Assembly (NCBI RefSeq): GCF_900113415.1
Contig: NZ_FOPH01000003.1
Location: 124,001 to 188,000, forward strand
DNA length: 64,000 nt
Direction of reading: 5' to 3'
Source of the DNA: Oribacterium sp. WCC10
GTDB taxonomy: Bacteria; Bacillota; Clostridia; Lachnospirales; Lachnospiraceae
Part shown: piece after piece, positions 1 to 7,280 of the stretch
Layout of the letters: the number at the start of each line of letters is the position of its first letter
Position numbering within the stretch: position 1 is the stretch's first letter
The notes under the pieces: generated by a model
What the model was told of the DNA's origin: nothing
Databases searched by the model: none
The model's input: only the letters and a program-made list of their open reading frames with translations
Translations under genes and position numbers: made by a program

Positions 1-272
1 CTTGCGGAAATCTGGTTCCTTGTATCTTTAAGGAATCCAATAGGGTTACTCTTCTGGGAAGAACATCAGGCGGCGGAAGTTGCGTTGTTGAACCTGTTTC
101 ATCAGCATGGGGAACATCATTCCAGCTGTCGGGAATCAGACGTATTTCTTTCGTAATGAACGGTGCGTTCTATGACGTTGACCGTGGTGCTGAACCGGAT
201 TACTCAATCAGTACACCGGAACAGTATTATGATCGTAAAGCCCTGACAGAATACATTAATTCTATTTATTAA
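1..272 (+). CDS. S41-family (tail-specific) peptidase, C-terminal end only
   Basis: The window opens inside a plus-strand reading frame that ends with TAA at 270-272; about 89 residues are visible. The segment GRTSGGGSC followed by a DGT-like strand, a DVDRGAEPD segment and YYDRKALTEYI matches the end of the catalytic core of S41 C-terminal processing peptidases. The catalytic serine would lie just upstream, outside the window or at its edge. The 5' part is cut by the window boundary, so signal peptide, PDZ domain and substrate cannot be judged. A small membrane-protein gene follows 22 bp downstream and may be co-transcribed. The family call rests on motif recall; the protein could also be a non-proteolytic S41 paralogue. 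Confidence 0.75.
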   Translation, partial: CGNLVPCIFKESNRVTLLGRTSGGGSCVVEPVSSAWGTSFQLSGIRRISFVMNGAFYDVDRGAEPDYSISTPEQYYDRKALTEYINSIY

Positions 273-294
273 AATTCAGTATGGAGGATTTGAA

Positions 295-639
295 ATGGAA
301 GATCAGAGTAATTTTAATTTATTGGTATCATTTATCATATATCTTCTTTTAGTTATAGCAATGTGGAAGATCTTTGTTAAAGCCGGTGAGGCAGGCTGGA
401 AGAGTCTGATTCCGATCGTTGACTTTTATTACCTTTTCAAAATTGCCATGGGAAATGGATGGCTCTTTCTGCTGATGCTTATTCCGATTATAAATGTTGT
501 GATAATATATATAATGTTTTGGAAACTGGCAAAGTCCTTTGGGTTTGGCGTAGGTATGCGCATACTTACGATGCTTATTCCGAATCTGGGTACGTTGATT
601 ATCGGCTTCGGAGGATCACAGTATATCGGCCCGCAGTAG
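295..639 (+). CDS. Small DUF5684-like integral membrane protein
   Basis: This 114-residue protein has a hydrophobic N-terminal segment (about residues 9-28), then a polar stretch with the signature AGEAGWKSLIPIVDFYYLFKI, and two or three further membrane segments (about 53-75 and 88-105). The GEAGWK-(A/S)-x-IP-xx-xx-Y motif is typical of the small membrane proteins annotated DUF5684, often described as signal-peptidase-I-adjacent, but no catalytic residues are visible. The start is supported by TATGGAGGATTTGAA immediately upstream of ATG. It sits between an S41 peptidase and a P1-type peptidase on the same strand. Function is unknown; I do not assign one. Confidence 0.7.
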   Translation: MEDQSNFNLLVSFIIYLLLVIAMWKIFVKAGEAGWKSLIPIVDFYYLFKIAMGNGWLFLLMLIPIINVVIIYIMFWKLAKSFGFGVGMRILTMLIPNLGTLIIGFGGSQYIGPQ

Positions 640-717
640 GTTACGTGCGTTTGTTTTCTTAGGGAATGAACTTCTGATACATGGCGACATATCTTAACAG
701 AGGGAAAGGTTTTATAA

Positions 718-1701
718 ATGCAGACAAATATCAGAGAGATAAAAGTTACAGAAATCGGCGATATCCATATTGGACAGACAGAAGATACAAAGGCCGCTAC
801 AGGCTGCACTGTATTTATAAGTGAAAAAGGTATGTCTGCCGGACTTGATGTAAGAGGCGGCGGACCGGCTTCAAGAGAAAGTGAGCTATTGAAGCCTCTC
901 GCTTCAACACAGATTGTTCATGGAGTCGTGCTTGCAGGCGGAAGTGCCTATGGCCTTAGTGCGGCAACCGGAGTGATGAAGTATCTGGAAGAGAAAGGTA
1001 TAGGTTTTGATACCGGAGTTGCAAAGGTCCCTCTTGTTGTACAGTCTGATTTGTTCGACCTTACTGTTGGAGATCCAAGGGTAAGGCCGGACGAGAGGAT
1101 GGGATATGAGGCTGCCAGACTTGCTATGGAAGCACCGAATTACCGTGATGGTAACTTAGGAGCAGGGTGCGGAGCTTCGGTAGGAAAGATAGCCGGAATG
1201 GAAACCTGCATGAAGACCGGTATAGGAAGCTATGCGGTTCAGATAGACGAATTAAAGATAGGTGCAGTTGTTGCGCTCAATGCATTAGGCGACGTATTTG
1301 AATATAAATCCGGTAAAAAGATAGCAGGTCTTTTGACTGAAAACAAAAAGAGCTTCAGAGATACAGTGGAATATATGTCACATAAGAGTGATGTAGTTGA
1401 CAACAGATTTACAGGCAATACAACATTGGGAGTTGTGATAACCAATGCAGCATTTGATAAATCTCATCTATGCAAAATAGCGGGAATGGCTCATGACGGA
1501 TATGCAAGGTCTATACGACCGGTACATACAAGTGCTGATGGTGACAGCATTTATGCGGTTTCTGTAGGTGATGTCAGAGCCGATCATGATCTCGTCGGGA
1601 TTTGGGCAGCTGAAGTTATAAGTGCCGCCATTGAACGCGCAGTGTACAGTGCAGAGAGTGCCTATGGCTATCCTTCCGCAAGTTCTATGAAGGAACTATA
1701 A
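718..1701 (+). CDS. P1 family peptidase (DmpA/NylC-type N-terminal-nucleophile hydrolase)
   Basis: The 327-residue protein matches the P1 (DmpA) fold, whose members self-cleave before a Thr or Ser and act as aminopeptidases or amide-oligomer hydrolases. The glycine-rich segments LAGGSAYGL (73-81) and GNLGAGCGASVGKIAG (145-160) are present, and the expected cleavage site Asn234-Thr235 lies in GNTTLGVV. Thr235 would become the N-terminal nucleophile of the small subunit. No signal peptide is visible, so it is probably cytoplasmic. The start is supported by GAGGGAAAGG 9 bases upstream. Substrate cannot be told; homologues include D-Ala aminopeptidases and the nylon-oligomer hydrolase NylC. No clear terminator follows. 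Confidence 0.88.
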   Translation: MQTNIREIKVTEIGDIHIGQTEDTKAATGCTVFISEKGMSAGLDVRGGGPASRESELLKPLASTQIVHGVVLAGGSAYGLSAATGVMKYLEEKGIGFDTGVAKVPLVVQSDLFDLTVGDPRVRPDERMGYEAARLAMEAPNYRDGNLGAGCGASVGKIAGMETCMKTGIGSYAVQIDELKIGAVVALNALGDVFEYKSGKKIAGLLTENKKSFRDTVEYMSHKSDVVDNRFTGNTTLGVVITNAAFDKSHLCKIAGMAHDGYARSIRPVHTSADGDSIYAVSVGDVRADHDLVGIWAAEVISAAIERAVYSAESAYGYPSASSMKEL

Positions 1702-1805
1702 TACTTAATTGAAATGAATGTTTATGATTTTAAAAACATCTATCGTTATATAAGTCATACAATAAAAAGTCTGCAATAACTGTAACCTTTTATATAACAG
1801 TAAAT

Positions 1806-1872
1806 TTGCAATGTTAAACGCTCATTTGAGCATTAACTGTTGCAATTAAGCATTTAACATTTCAATTAACGA
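1806..1872 (+). repeat. ~66-bp dispersed repeat, left copy (inverted partner near 16.8 kb)
   Basis: This AT-rich stretch contains an imperfect hairpin (GTTAAACGCTC against GAGCATTAAC) and ends in TTTCAATTAACG. The reverse complement of about 16811-16877 matches it along its whole length with roughly ten differences, judged by eye. The two copies face each other and bracket the island. The rest of 1702-2090 holds no gene I can support. Confidence 0.75.
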
Positions 1873-1964
1873 CCTATCACTATGCGTCATTATCTTTTCG
1901 TTAAACAAGAGTTTAGCGCAATAATATAAACAATTAAATGTTGTTCCGTTCCTAAAATGAAATA

Positions 1965-2012
1965 GTTAACGAGACTTTTTGGAAATATTATACCACAAAA
2001 GGTCTCGTTAAC
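1965..2012. repeat. Inverted repeat next to recombinase remnant, copy 1
   Basis: GTTAACGAGACTTTTTGG (1965-1982) is followed after a short AT loop by CCACAAAAGGTCTCGTTAAC (1993-2012), an almost perfect inverted repeat. The same GGTCTCGTTAA arm occurs at 4342 and 4503, each time in front of recombinase-like sequence. It may be a recombination site or an attenuator in front of the integrase gene. Confidence 0.7.
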
Positions 2013-2089
2013 CTCTTCAATTGCCGTGATGTAGGTCTATTCATATAATGGATATATGGATAGATAAAAAAACGAATTAGAAACAAAAA

Positions 2090-2208
2090 ACAAAATAAAA
2101 AAGATTGTTCAGGATAACCTTCCTTCATTTGCTTCAAGATATTTCAAAGCAAATATGGATGTTAAATCACCTCAATCCCTGTATGGATACGCTTTGGATA
2201 TGATATCT
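2090..2208 (+). pseudogene. Tyrosine recombinase N-terminal remnant, copy 1
   Basis: In one plus frame this reads KIVQDNLPSFASRYFKANM followed by KSPQSLYGYALDM, nearly the same as the start of the longer remnant at 4510-5028. It matches the N-terminal SAM-like core-binding domain of phage-type integrases. Similarity stops abruptly after about 40 residues, where a minus-strand fragment of another gene begins, so this is a junction of broken sequences. No start codon or catalytic domain remains. Confidence 0.7.
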
Positions 2209-2486
2209 CCGGAATTTAATGCCATAAGCATTGAATCTAAGGTATCATAGTACGTGGCATCTTTTGCGCCCTTTAATTGCTGAGAATTACGTTCAAAATA
2301 ACCTTCCTCATTCATTATTCTTCCTATATATCTTCCGGTCTCTCTGAATTTAGTCATTTCTTCTTCTGTCATGTTAAGCATTGTCAGAATGCCAACCTTT
2401 TTGATTTCTGTATCTTTTGCAGTTGATTCTGTCTGCTCCAAACCAGCATTAATATTTGTTTTCTCATCAGTTGTTTCGCTACTCAC
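2172..2486 (-). pseudogene. Fragment of an unrecognised, possibly surface or lipoprotein, gene
   Basis: The 104-residue frame begins with an S/T/E-rich stretch and continues with a charged, apparently helical segment containing MTEEEMTKFRETGRYIGRIM. It then runs directly into the antisense of the recombinase remnant (IISKAYPYRD), so its 3' end is artificial. Reading upstream in frame gives SLTCTEASISETEA before a TGA, which could be a lipobox followed by a linker, but no signal peptide precedes it. It looks like the middle of a real gene truncated at both ends. I do not recognise the family. Confidence 0.4.
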
Positions 2487-2532
2487 AGCTTCAGTTTCAC
2501 TTATTGAAGCCTCAGTGCAAGTTAAAGAGATG

Positions 2533-2602
2533 TGGCGAGTGCTTCACAGATCCAAAACGATTCGTGATTAAAAGAACCTTAGATGACATGGCGAGTGCTT
2601 CA
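2533..2602 (+). repeat. Short direct repeat TGGCGAGTGCTTCA
   Basis: TGGCGAGTGCTTCA occurs at 2533-2546 and 2589-2602, each followed by a GGATC- or GATTC-like stretch. The repeat lies in the gene-poor gap between the fragment above and the antiporter gene. It may be a duplication scar from insertion. Nothing else is recognisable in 2487-2839. Confidence 0.6.
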
Positions 2603-2839
2603 TGGATTCAGGGTTCTTTTTTTGTGTGAGTTTTTGCACACATATTGATTAGTAGAGTTAGAAATTCTCGATTAACAACAAAATACAAAGTATGGTCATG
2701 ATGAGATATTCAAGTAGTTTCGGAAATTTCGTCAGTTGCATTTAGGACTTCTATTAATGCCTTTTTCTGCCTTAATATCAGACTTACAGATGCCAATCTA
2801 ATTGGCTCTTTGTTGCTATATGTCGTTGTGGTTTTATGC

Positions 2840-4036
2840 TTATTCCATGTGAGCGTTCTGACTCTTTCTGAGAAACACTTTATAAGTATTATCAATCGCA
2901 AAAGCTCCCAAAGGCGCGGTGATCACAATTGCCAGTACTGCAACAGTAAGAACCAGGTCTCCGCAGGATAATCCTGCACTTAAAGGGATACCTCCGATTG
3001 CTGCTTGAACCGTTGCTTTAGGAGTATATGCCATCATAGTAAACAATCTCTCCTTGGTATTCAGATCAGTACCGATGAGGCAGACAAACACTCCTAGCAT
3101 TCTGAAAAGTAAAGCTCCGGCGACCAGTAAAACAGCTTTTACGCCAACGCTTTCAAGATAGCTTATATTAACAGTTGCACCAACTAAGACAAAGAGGAAA
3201 ACTTCTGCGATAACCCATAATTTATTATATTTGGATTGTAATCTTTCAGACACTACTGCTCTGTATTTCGTAAGGCCTACCCCTATAAACATTATAGCAA
3301 TCAGCGCAGAATAAGTAATAGGTGTATGAAGCATATCTTCCAGGTGAACCAGAATGAAGGAAACCGATAGTATTATCATGATTTTTACGGTATCTCTCAT
3401 GTGGAAATATTTAAAAAGAAGAGCCAGCATCCGTCCGGTGAACAGACCTATGAGGATTCCAAGTACGATAGAGACCGGGATATTTACAAAACGAACAAAC
3501 GATATACCTTCCCCTTGGATTATTCCCAAAAATGTTGTAAACAACACAATGACATATACATCATCCACTGAGGCACCGGCAAGTATGAGCTGAGGGATCT
3601 GCTTTTTTACTCCATAGCCTTCCTCAATGAGTTTCACCATTCTAGGAACAACTACTGCCGGAGAAACAGCCGCGAGAACTGCTCCCATGATGGCTGCTTC
3701 CAACATTGAAATACCCATAAGTCCTGGAGCAAAACACAGCATACCAATCAACTCAAAGCTGGCTGGTATAAAGCACATCATAAGTGCCGGACGTCCTATC
3801 TTCTTTAACCTGGAAATATCCAGACTTAAACCGGCTCTTGTCAGAATTATAATGAGTGCGATCTTTCTGATATCTGAAGATATTGAAAGAACAGAATGGT
3901 CGATAATGTTTAAAACATATGGACCTAACACAATTCCTGTGATCAGCATTCCGATTAACCCAGGGAGCTTTACCCGTTTACATATAAAGCTCAGAACAAG
4001 ACCCAAAAGCATCATCATAGCAACACTAAATAACAT
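2840..4036 (-). CDS. Cation:proton antiporter (CPA family)
   Basis: The 398-residue protein is almost entirely hydrophobic, with about eleven or twelve membrane segments and no hydrophilic C-terminal regulatory domain. The region around AGASVDDVYVIVLF carries the paired acidic residues expected in the ion-binding site of CPA1/CPA2 exchangers. RAGLSLD and LSPAVVVP-like stretches (AAVSPAVVVPRMV) are also characteristic. It should exchange Na+ or K+ for H+ across the cytoplasmic membrane. The start has AGGAGG 7 bases upstream. A strong promoter and a structured 5' leader of about 120 nt precede it, suggesting control at the RNA level. It lies alone, flanked by recombinase remnants. Confidence 0.88.
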   Translation of the reverse strand: MLFSVAMMMLLGLVLSFICKRVKLPGLIGMLITGIVLGPYVLNIIDHSVLSISSDIRKIALIIILTRAGLSLDISRLKKIGRPALMMCFIPASFELIGMLCFAPGLMGISMLEAAIMGAVLAAVSPAVVVPRMVKLIEEGYGVKKQIPQLILAGASVDDVYVIVLFTTFLGIIQGEGISFVRFVNIPVSIVLGILIGLFTGRMLALLFKYFHMRDTVKIMIILSVSFILVHLEDMLHTPITYSALIAIMFIGVGLTKYRAVVSERLQSKYNKLWVIAEVFLFVLVGATVNISYLESVGVKAVLLVAGALLFRMLGVFVCLIGTDLNTKERLFTMMAYTPKATVQAAIGGIPLSAGLSCGDLVLTVAVLAIVITAPLGAFAIDNTYKVFLRKSQNAHME

Positions 4037-4053
4037 AATTTATCCTCCTAAAG

Positions 4054-4108
4054 ACGCAGAAAAAGCTGACACTTTCTGCGTTGATAATTCGCAGAAGTCA
4101 TCAGCTTT
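4054..4108 (-). promoter_or_regulatory. Structured 5' leader of the antiporter gene: terminator-like hairpin with competing pairing
   Basis: On the minus strand the arms 4090-4108 and 4062-4080 can form a long stem (AAAGCTGA-GACTTCTGCG with CGCAGAAAGTGTCAGCTTT), directly followed by TTTTCTGCG. The segment 4073-4081 can instead pair with 4054-4062 (ACGCAGAAA with TTTCTGCGT), which would break that stem. Two mutually exclusive hairpins just ahead of the ribosome site are the hallmark of an attenuator or riboswitch expression platform. Upstream in the leader are two small stems (GGGAA...TTCTCCC and AGTA...TTACT). I cannot assign a known class from memory. Confidence 0.55.
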
Positions 4109-4163
4109 TAAATAGCGGTTTTAGTAATCATACTACGGGAGAACTTCATTCCCTTGTCTATGT

Positions 4164-4192
4164 ATTATATAGTTCCTTTTACCGGATAGCAA
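4164..4192 (-). promoter_or_regulatory. Sigma-A-type promoter of the antiporter gene
   Basis: Read on the minus strand: TTGCTA (4187-4192), a 17-bp spacer, then TATAAT (4164-4169). The predicted start near 4157 leaves a leader of about 120 nt before the ATG at 4036, long enough to hold the hairpins described at 4054-4108. Confidence 0.65.
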
Positions 4193-4341
4193 TATAATTG
4201 AGAGGTAATAATTAAGAACAGCCTATATTTTGTATAGATTATAATATCGAGTATATTATTTTTAGAAAATACAATCATATTGGATAATTTTGGAAAGATC
4301 TAAATTTCACTCCCCAAATCCATAGAATCGTGATGCAGATG

Positions 4342-4511
4342 GGTCTCGTTAACTTCTTCAAAAAAGTCGTGATCCGTCTATTAAGTTCGCGCATCTTTAG
4401 GAAACCTGTATGCAAAAACTCGCGAAAACACGTAAAATCTTGATTATTTAAACCCATGAAAAAAGACCTTTTTAAGGGATTTTCGTAATATACCCCCAAA
4501 AAGGTCTCGTT
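4342..4511. repeat. GGTCTCGTTAA repeats and inverted repeat, copy 2
   Basis: GGTCTCGTTAAC occurs at 4342-4353, followed by TTCTTCAAAAAAGTCGTGAT, which parallels CTCTTCAATTGCCGTGAT after copy 1 at 2013. A second inverted repeat lies at 4464-4511 (AGACCTTTTTAAGGG with CCCCCAAAAAGGTCTCGTT). It is immediately in front of the longer recombinase remnant. The same arrangement as at 1965-2208 suggests two insertions of one element type. The rest of 4110-4510 has no gene. Confidence 0.65.
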
Positions 4512-5028
4512 AAGTTTTTCATTTAAGCTAAAAAACAAAGTTAATATTATTGTTCGGGATAAGCTGCCAAAGTTTGCGTCAAGATATTTCAAAGCAAATA
4601 TGGAAACCAAATCAATACAATCACTGTATGGATATGCTTTGGATCTGACATCTTTCTTTGAGTATTTAAAATACCGCGAGCCAGATTCATTTGACGTAGC
4701 CAGGATGACTCTTTTAGACCTTAATGAGCTTACTTCTTCGGTCATTGAAGATTATCTTGATTACAGTAGAGAATACACTGATAAGGGCGTAATAAAGACC
4801 CGGTCTGAAGCAGCCATAAAGCGCAGATACAGCTCCCTCTCCTCTTTCTTTAATTACTATTACAAGCTGGATATGATAGATAGGAATCCAGTATCAAAAG
4901 TAACGCCACCCAGAATTAAGAAACAATATCAGATTACGCCGTCAGTAAAAGATTTCCTTAATATCTTCCTCTATCTCCTCAATGGTAGATTTACGGAATT
5001 TCTGATCCTTAAAGTAAGTGCAGAATAG
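4510..5028 (+). pseudogene. Tyrosine recombinase/integrase, N-terminal domain only
   Basis: From about 4510 the frame is open and reads KLPKFASRYFKANM, then SIQSLYGYALDLTSFFEYL, and later RRYSSLSSFFNYYYKLDMI with NPVSKVTPPRIKKQ. This is the core-binding domain of XerD-like integrases, which normally continues into a catalytic domain with R-H-R-Y residues. Here the frame changes character after KKQ and stops at 5026-5028, so the catalytic half is missing. An internal ATG at 4600 gives 142 residues but cuts into the domain, so it is not the native start. It cannot be an active recombinase. Confidence 0.75.
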
Positions 5029-5089
5029 GCAATGGTTGTGTGAACAGACTTCTGTCGTCTGCAAATATCCGTCAGCAGTTTCATATGGT

Positions 5090-5260
5090 GGACCCGAGAT
5101 CTGTAAGGAAGCTGAGATTGAGCGCCCTACATTCTACTATCATTTCAAGGACAAATATGACCTAATGGCATGGATGATCTTTCAATCCATGACCCTTTGC
5201 CCCGTAATGGAAGCTGATTACCGGTCCTGCAATGTCTGTTTGATTTGTTATATTAGCTGA
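5090..5260 (+). pseudogene. TetR-family regulator helix-turn-helix remnant
   Basis: The segment EICKEAEIERPTFYYHFKDK followed by YDLMAWMIF is the recognition-helix end of a TetR/AcrR DNA-binding domain. The preceding helices are not recognisable and the ligand domain is absent; after MIFQSM the sequence no longer resembles the family and soon stops. The 3' end overlaps the end of the convergent esterase gene by 8 bp. It is the debris of a regulator that may once have belonged to the island. Confidence 0.7.
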
Positions 5261-6857
5261 CATAATACTTAGTCAGGAAATAGGTTCTGTCCCAATCGAC
5301 GATATTCATGGCTGACTCCTTCTCAGCACGGATGTCATGCTCGTCAAAAACCATCACTTGCTTATCCTTAAGATCGTAGAGCGGCCAATCATAAGCCTTC
5401 CCGTCAGGCGAGATGTCGCCAGAAAGGGAAGGATTACCGCATTTGGCGAACTGTACCCACATTTTTCGCATGATTTTGGAGAATTTCTTATCGAATTCCC
5501 TTCCTGTAACTAAGGTTTCCTCCGCATGGTTGAACAGTTCCGAGAGTTCTACCGCATGCCCGCTCTTCAACAGCGGAACAGCGGACTCTACCCTGAAGTA
5601 ATAGACATATGTCTTGCCACCGCCCCTGACCTGATTCTCTGCCGTTCTGATAAGCGGTGCATTGAACCAGTACTGGTCAAGAAAGCTGCTGAGTTTCTCA
5701 TAATCCTCTCCCCGGCTGTTCTCGAAATAGCTTTCTACCAATGCCTTTTCCTCATCCGTACACTGTGCGAGCTTCTCGGCCTTACAGTTCTTTGCCCAAG
5801 GCATGAAGCCCTCTACTCCAAAACCGGCCACGAAATAGCTGCATTCATCCTTAGTGCAGCCCTGCATGAAGTCGAGGTCCTTGGCAGCTCCGGCTTCGTA
5901 GGCGTCGAATGCCTCCAGTGGAAGAAAACTGCCGTCGCGCTCAGGAGTTGTAAGTGGCATTGAGATTACCTGGGATGCCACCTCTACGATCTTGTTAATT
6001 TCAATCTTCTGAAGATCGGCTACTGTTTTGCAGTCCAGTGCCTTCAGTAGGGCGTTCGTGCAGGCGATGGACTGCTCTTTGGATCTGCAAAAAGCGGGCG
6101 ATCCGCTTTGGGCGATGACACGCTTGAAATACCGGTGCGAACCCTTCACCAAAGGCAGCAGAGAAACTGAACCGCCCCCGGCAGACTGGCCGAAGATGGT
6201 CACTTTATCAGGATCACCACCGAAGCCCTCAATATTCTCATGAATCCATTTCAGCGCTGCCAATTGATCCATTAGCCCTAAGTTCTGAGCGTCCGGGTAA
6301 TCCGCTCCGTCAGGCAGATGCGACAGGCGAAGGAACCCGAGTGCGTTAAGCCGGTACTCGATGGAGACGAGGATTATATCCGGATTTTCATGCACGAAGT
6401 TGGTTCCCTCCTCCCGTGGCTCGGTTGTAGCTCCAAGTTCATAGGCACCGCCGTGGATCCACACCATTACCGGCTTCTTCCCGGATCCCTCATCATCAGC
6501 CTTCCACAGGTTCAGATGAAGACAATCCTCACCCTGAGGGTAGAGTGAACCCATCTGCCCGACATTGCCTATCTGGCAGGGAATCTTCCCGAAGTAATAC
6601 GCTTCGTACACGCCATCATCTGGAACTACGTCAACCGGTGCCTTCCACCGCAGATCCCCGACAGGCTGCTTCCCGACAAAGGGTATACCCTTATAGGCAA
6701 TGATATTTTCAGTCTTTTTTCCGACAAATGTGCCGTTGACACATTTGACCGCCAGCGACTTGTCATAATCACCATTGGTTATTTTATTGTTTTCGCCATA
6801 CAAAGCCTGCATCCTGGATGTGGCTTCACTTATACTAACACTATCCAACATACCCAT
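5253..6857 (-). CDS. Type-B carboxylesterase, cytoplasmic, apparently intact
   Basis: The 534-residue protein covers the whole carboxylesterase/cholinesterase domain. The oxyanion HGGAYE segment is at 135-140, the nucleophile Ser225 in GQSAGG, the acid Glu338 in TKDECS and the base His434 in SGHAVE, so the triad is complete. The early NGTFVGKK and YKGIPF motifs are also family-typical. There is no signal peptide, unlike the lipoprotein paralogue at 14962-16689, whose mature N-terminus (SLAVKCNNGTFVGKE) is closely similar. The start is supported by AAAGGAG 8 bases upstream. It is the last gene of the esterase/amidohydrolase array, 48 bp after an amidohydrolase remnant. The substrate is unknown; an ester of plant or xenobiotic origin is inference only. 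Confidence 0.9.
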   Translation of the reverse strand: MGMLDSVSISEATSRMQALYGENNKITNGDYDKSLAVKCVNGTFVGKKTENIIAYKGIPFVGKQPVGDLRWKAPVDVVPDDGVYEAYYFGKIPCQIGNVGQMGSLYPQGEDCLHLNLWKADDEGSGKKPVMVWIHGGAYELGATTEPREEGTNFVHENPDIILVSIEYRLNALGFLRLSHLPDGADYPDAQNLGLMDQLAALKWIHENIEGFGGDPDKVTIFGQSAGGGSVSLLPLVKGSHRYFKRVIAQSGSPAFCRSKEQSIACTNALLKALDCKTVADLQKIEINKIVEVASQVISMPLTTPERDGSFLPLEAFDAYEAGAAKDLDFMQGCTKDECSYFVAGFGVEGFMPWAKNCKAEKLAQCTDEEKALVESYFENSRGEDYEKLSSFLDQYWFNAPLIRTAENQVRGGGKTYVYYFRVESAVPLLKSGHAVELSELFNHAEETLVTGREFDKKFSKIMRKMWVQFAKCGNPSLSGDISPDGKAYDWPLYDLKDKQVMVFDEHDIRAEKESAMNIVDWDRTYFLTKYYVS

Positions 6858-6905
6858 TTTCAGATCTCCTTTCTCTCATACGTAAATCTATGCGTTTGCG
6901 AAACG

Positions 6906-7277
6906 CTAATTAACTCTCTTCCCTGCAAAATAAACATCAGTCGGTTTGTTGTAACTGAAGCCTTCCTTCTCTGTTGTAAGCAGGTCTTTGTCGAATACCA
7001 GATAATCAGCATCCTTACCGGCCGTGATAGAACCCTTTTTATCCTCAATACCAAGCTGCTTTGCGCCATTGATCGTAAAGCCCAAAAGCATCTCTTCAAT
7101 GCTCATCCTCTCATTTTCAGGCGGAAATACCGTATCGCATCTGGTCCATTCATAACCTCTGGTCTTTTCGGTAATCTTCCGTGTCATGCCGACTTCCATG
7201 CCAAGATACGGATTCCATGTTGTAAAATCTTCAAAAGTGATGTTGTCACTTGACCATGTAACCAATCGTGCTCCCTT
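6906..7277 (-). pseudogene. 3' remnant of a second YtcJ-like amidohydrolase
   Basis: About 120 residues are present, beginning near VTWSSDN and ending in NKPTDVYFAGKRVN. They align closely with the last ~125 residues of the full-length amidohydrolase at 13206-14876 (VTWSSDDIHYGDF, YLGMEVGMTR, GFTINGAKQLGIED). The frame is continuous with the upstream gene across its TGA at 7281-7283, so the fragment abuts a complete paralogue in frame. The first ~440 codons, with the metal-binding HxH, are gone. It is probably left from recombination between two tandem paralogues and is not a functional enzyme. Confidence 0.8.
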
Positions 7278-7280
7278 CGT

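Noticed and set aside
1806-1872. Possible integron attC site, because of GTTAAAC and ATTTAAC next to recombinase remnants
   Set aside because: The order is GTTRRRY first and RYYYAAC last, the reverse of an attC site on either strand, and there are no gene cassettes or integron-type integrase.
2710-2901. Minus-strand 63-residue frame overlapping the antiporter end
   Set aside because: It overlaps the antiporter gene in another frame, has no clear ribosome site and matches no family I recognise.
4600-5028. Functional 142-residue integrase-like protein starting at the internal ATG
   Set aside because: The reading frame continues upstream with conserved family sequence, and the catalytic domain is missing, so it is a remnant.
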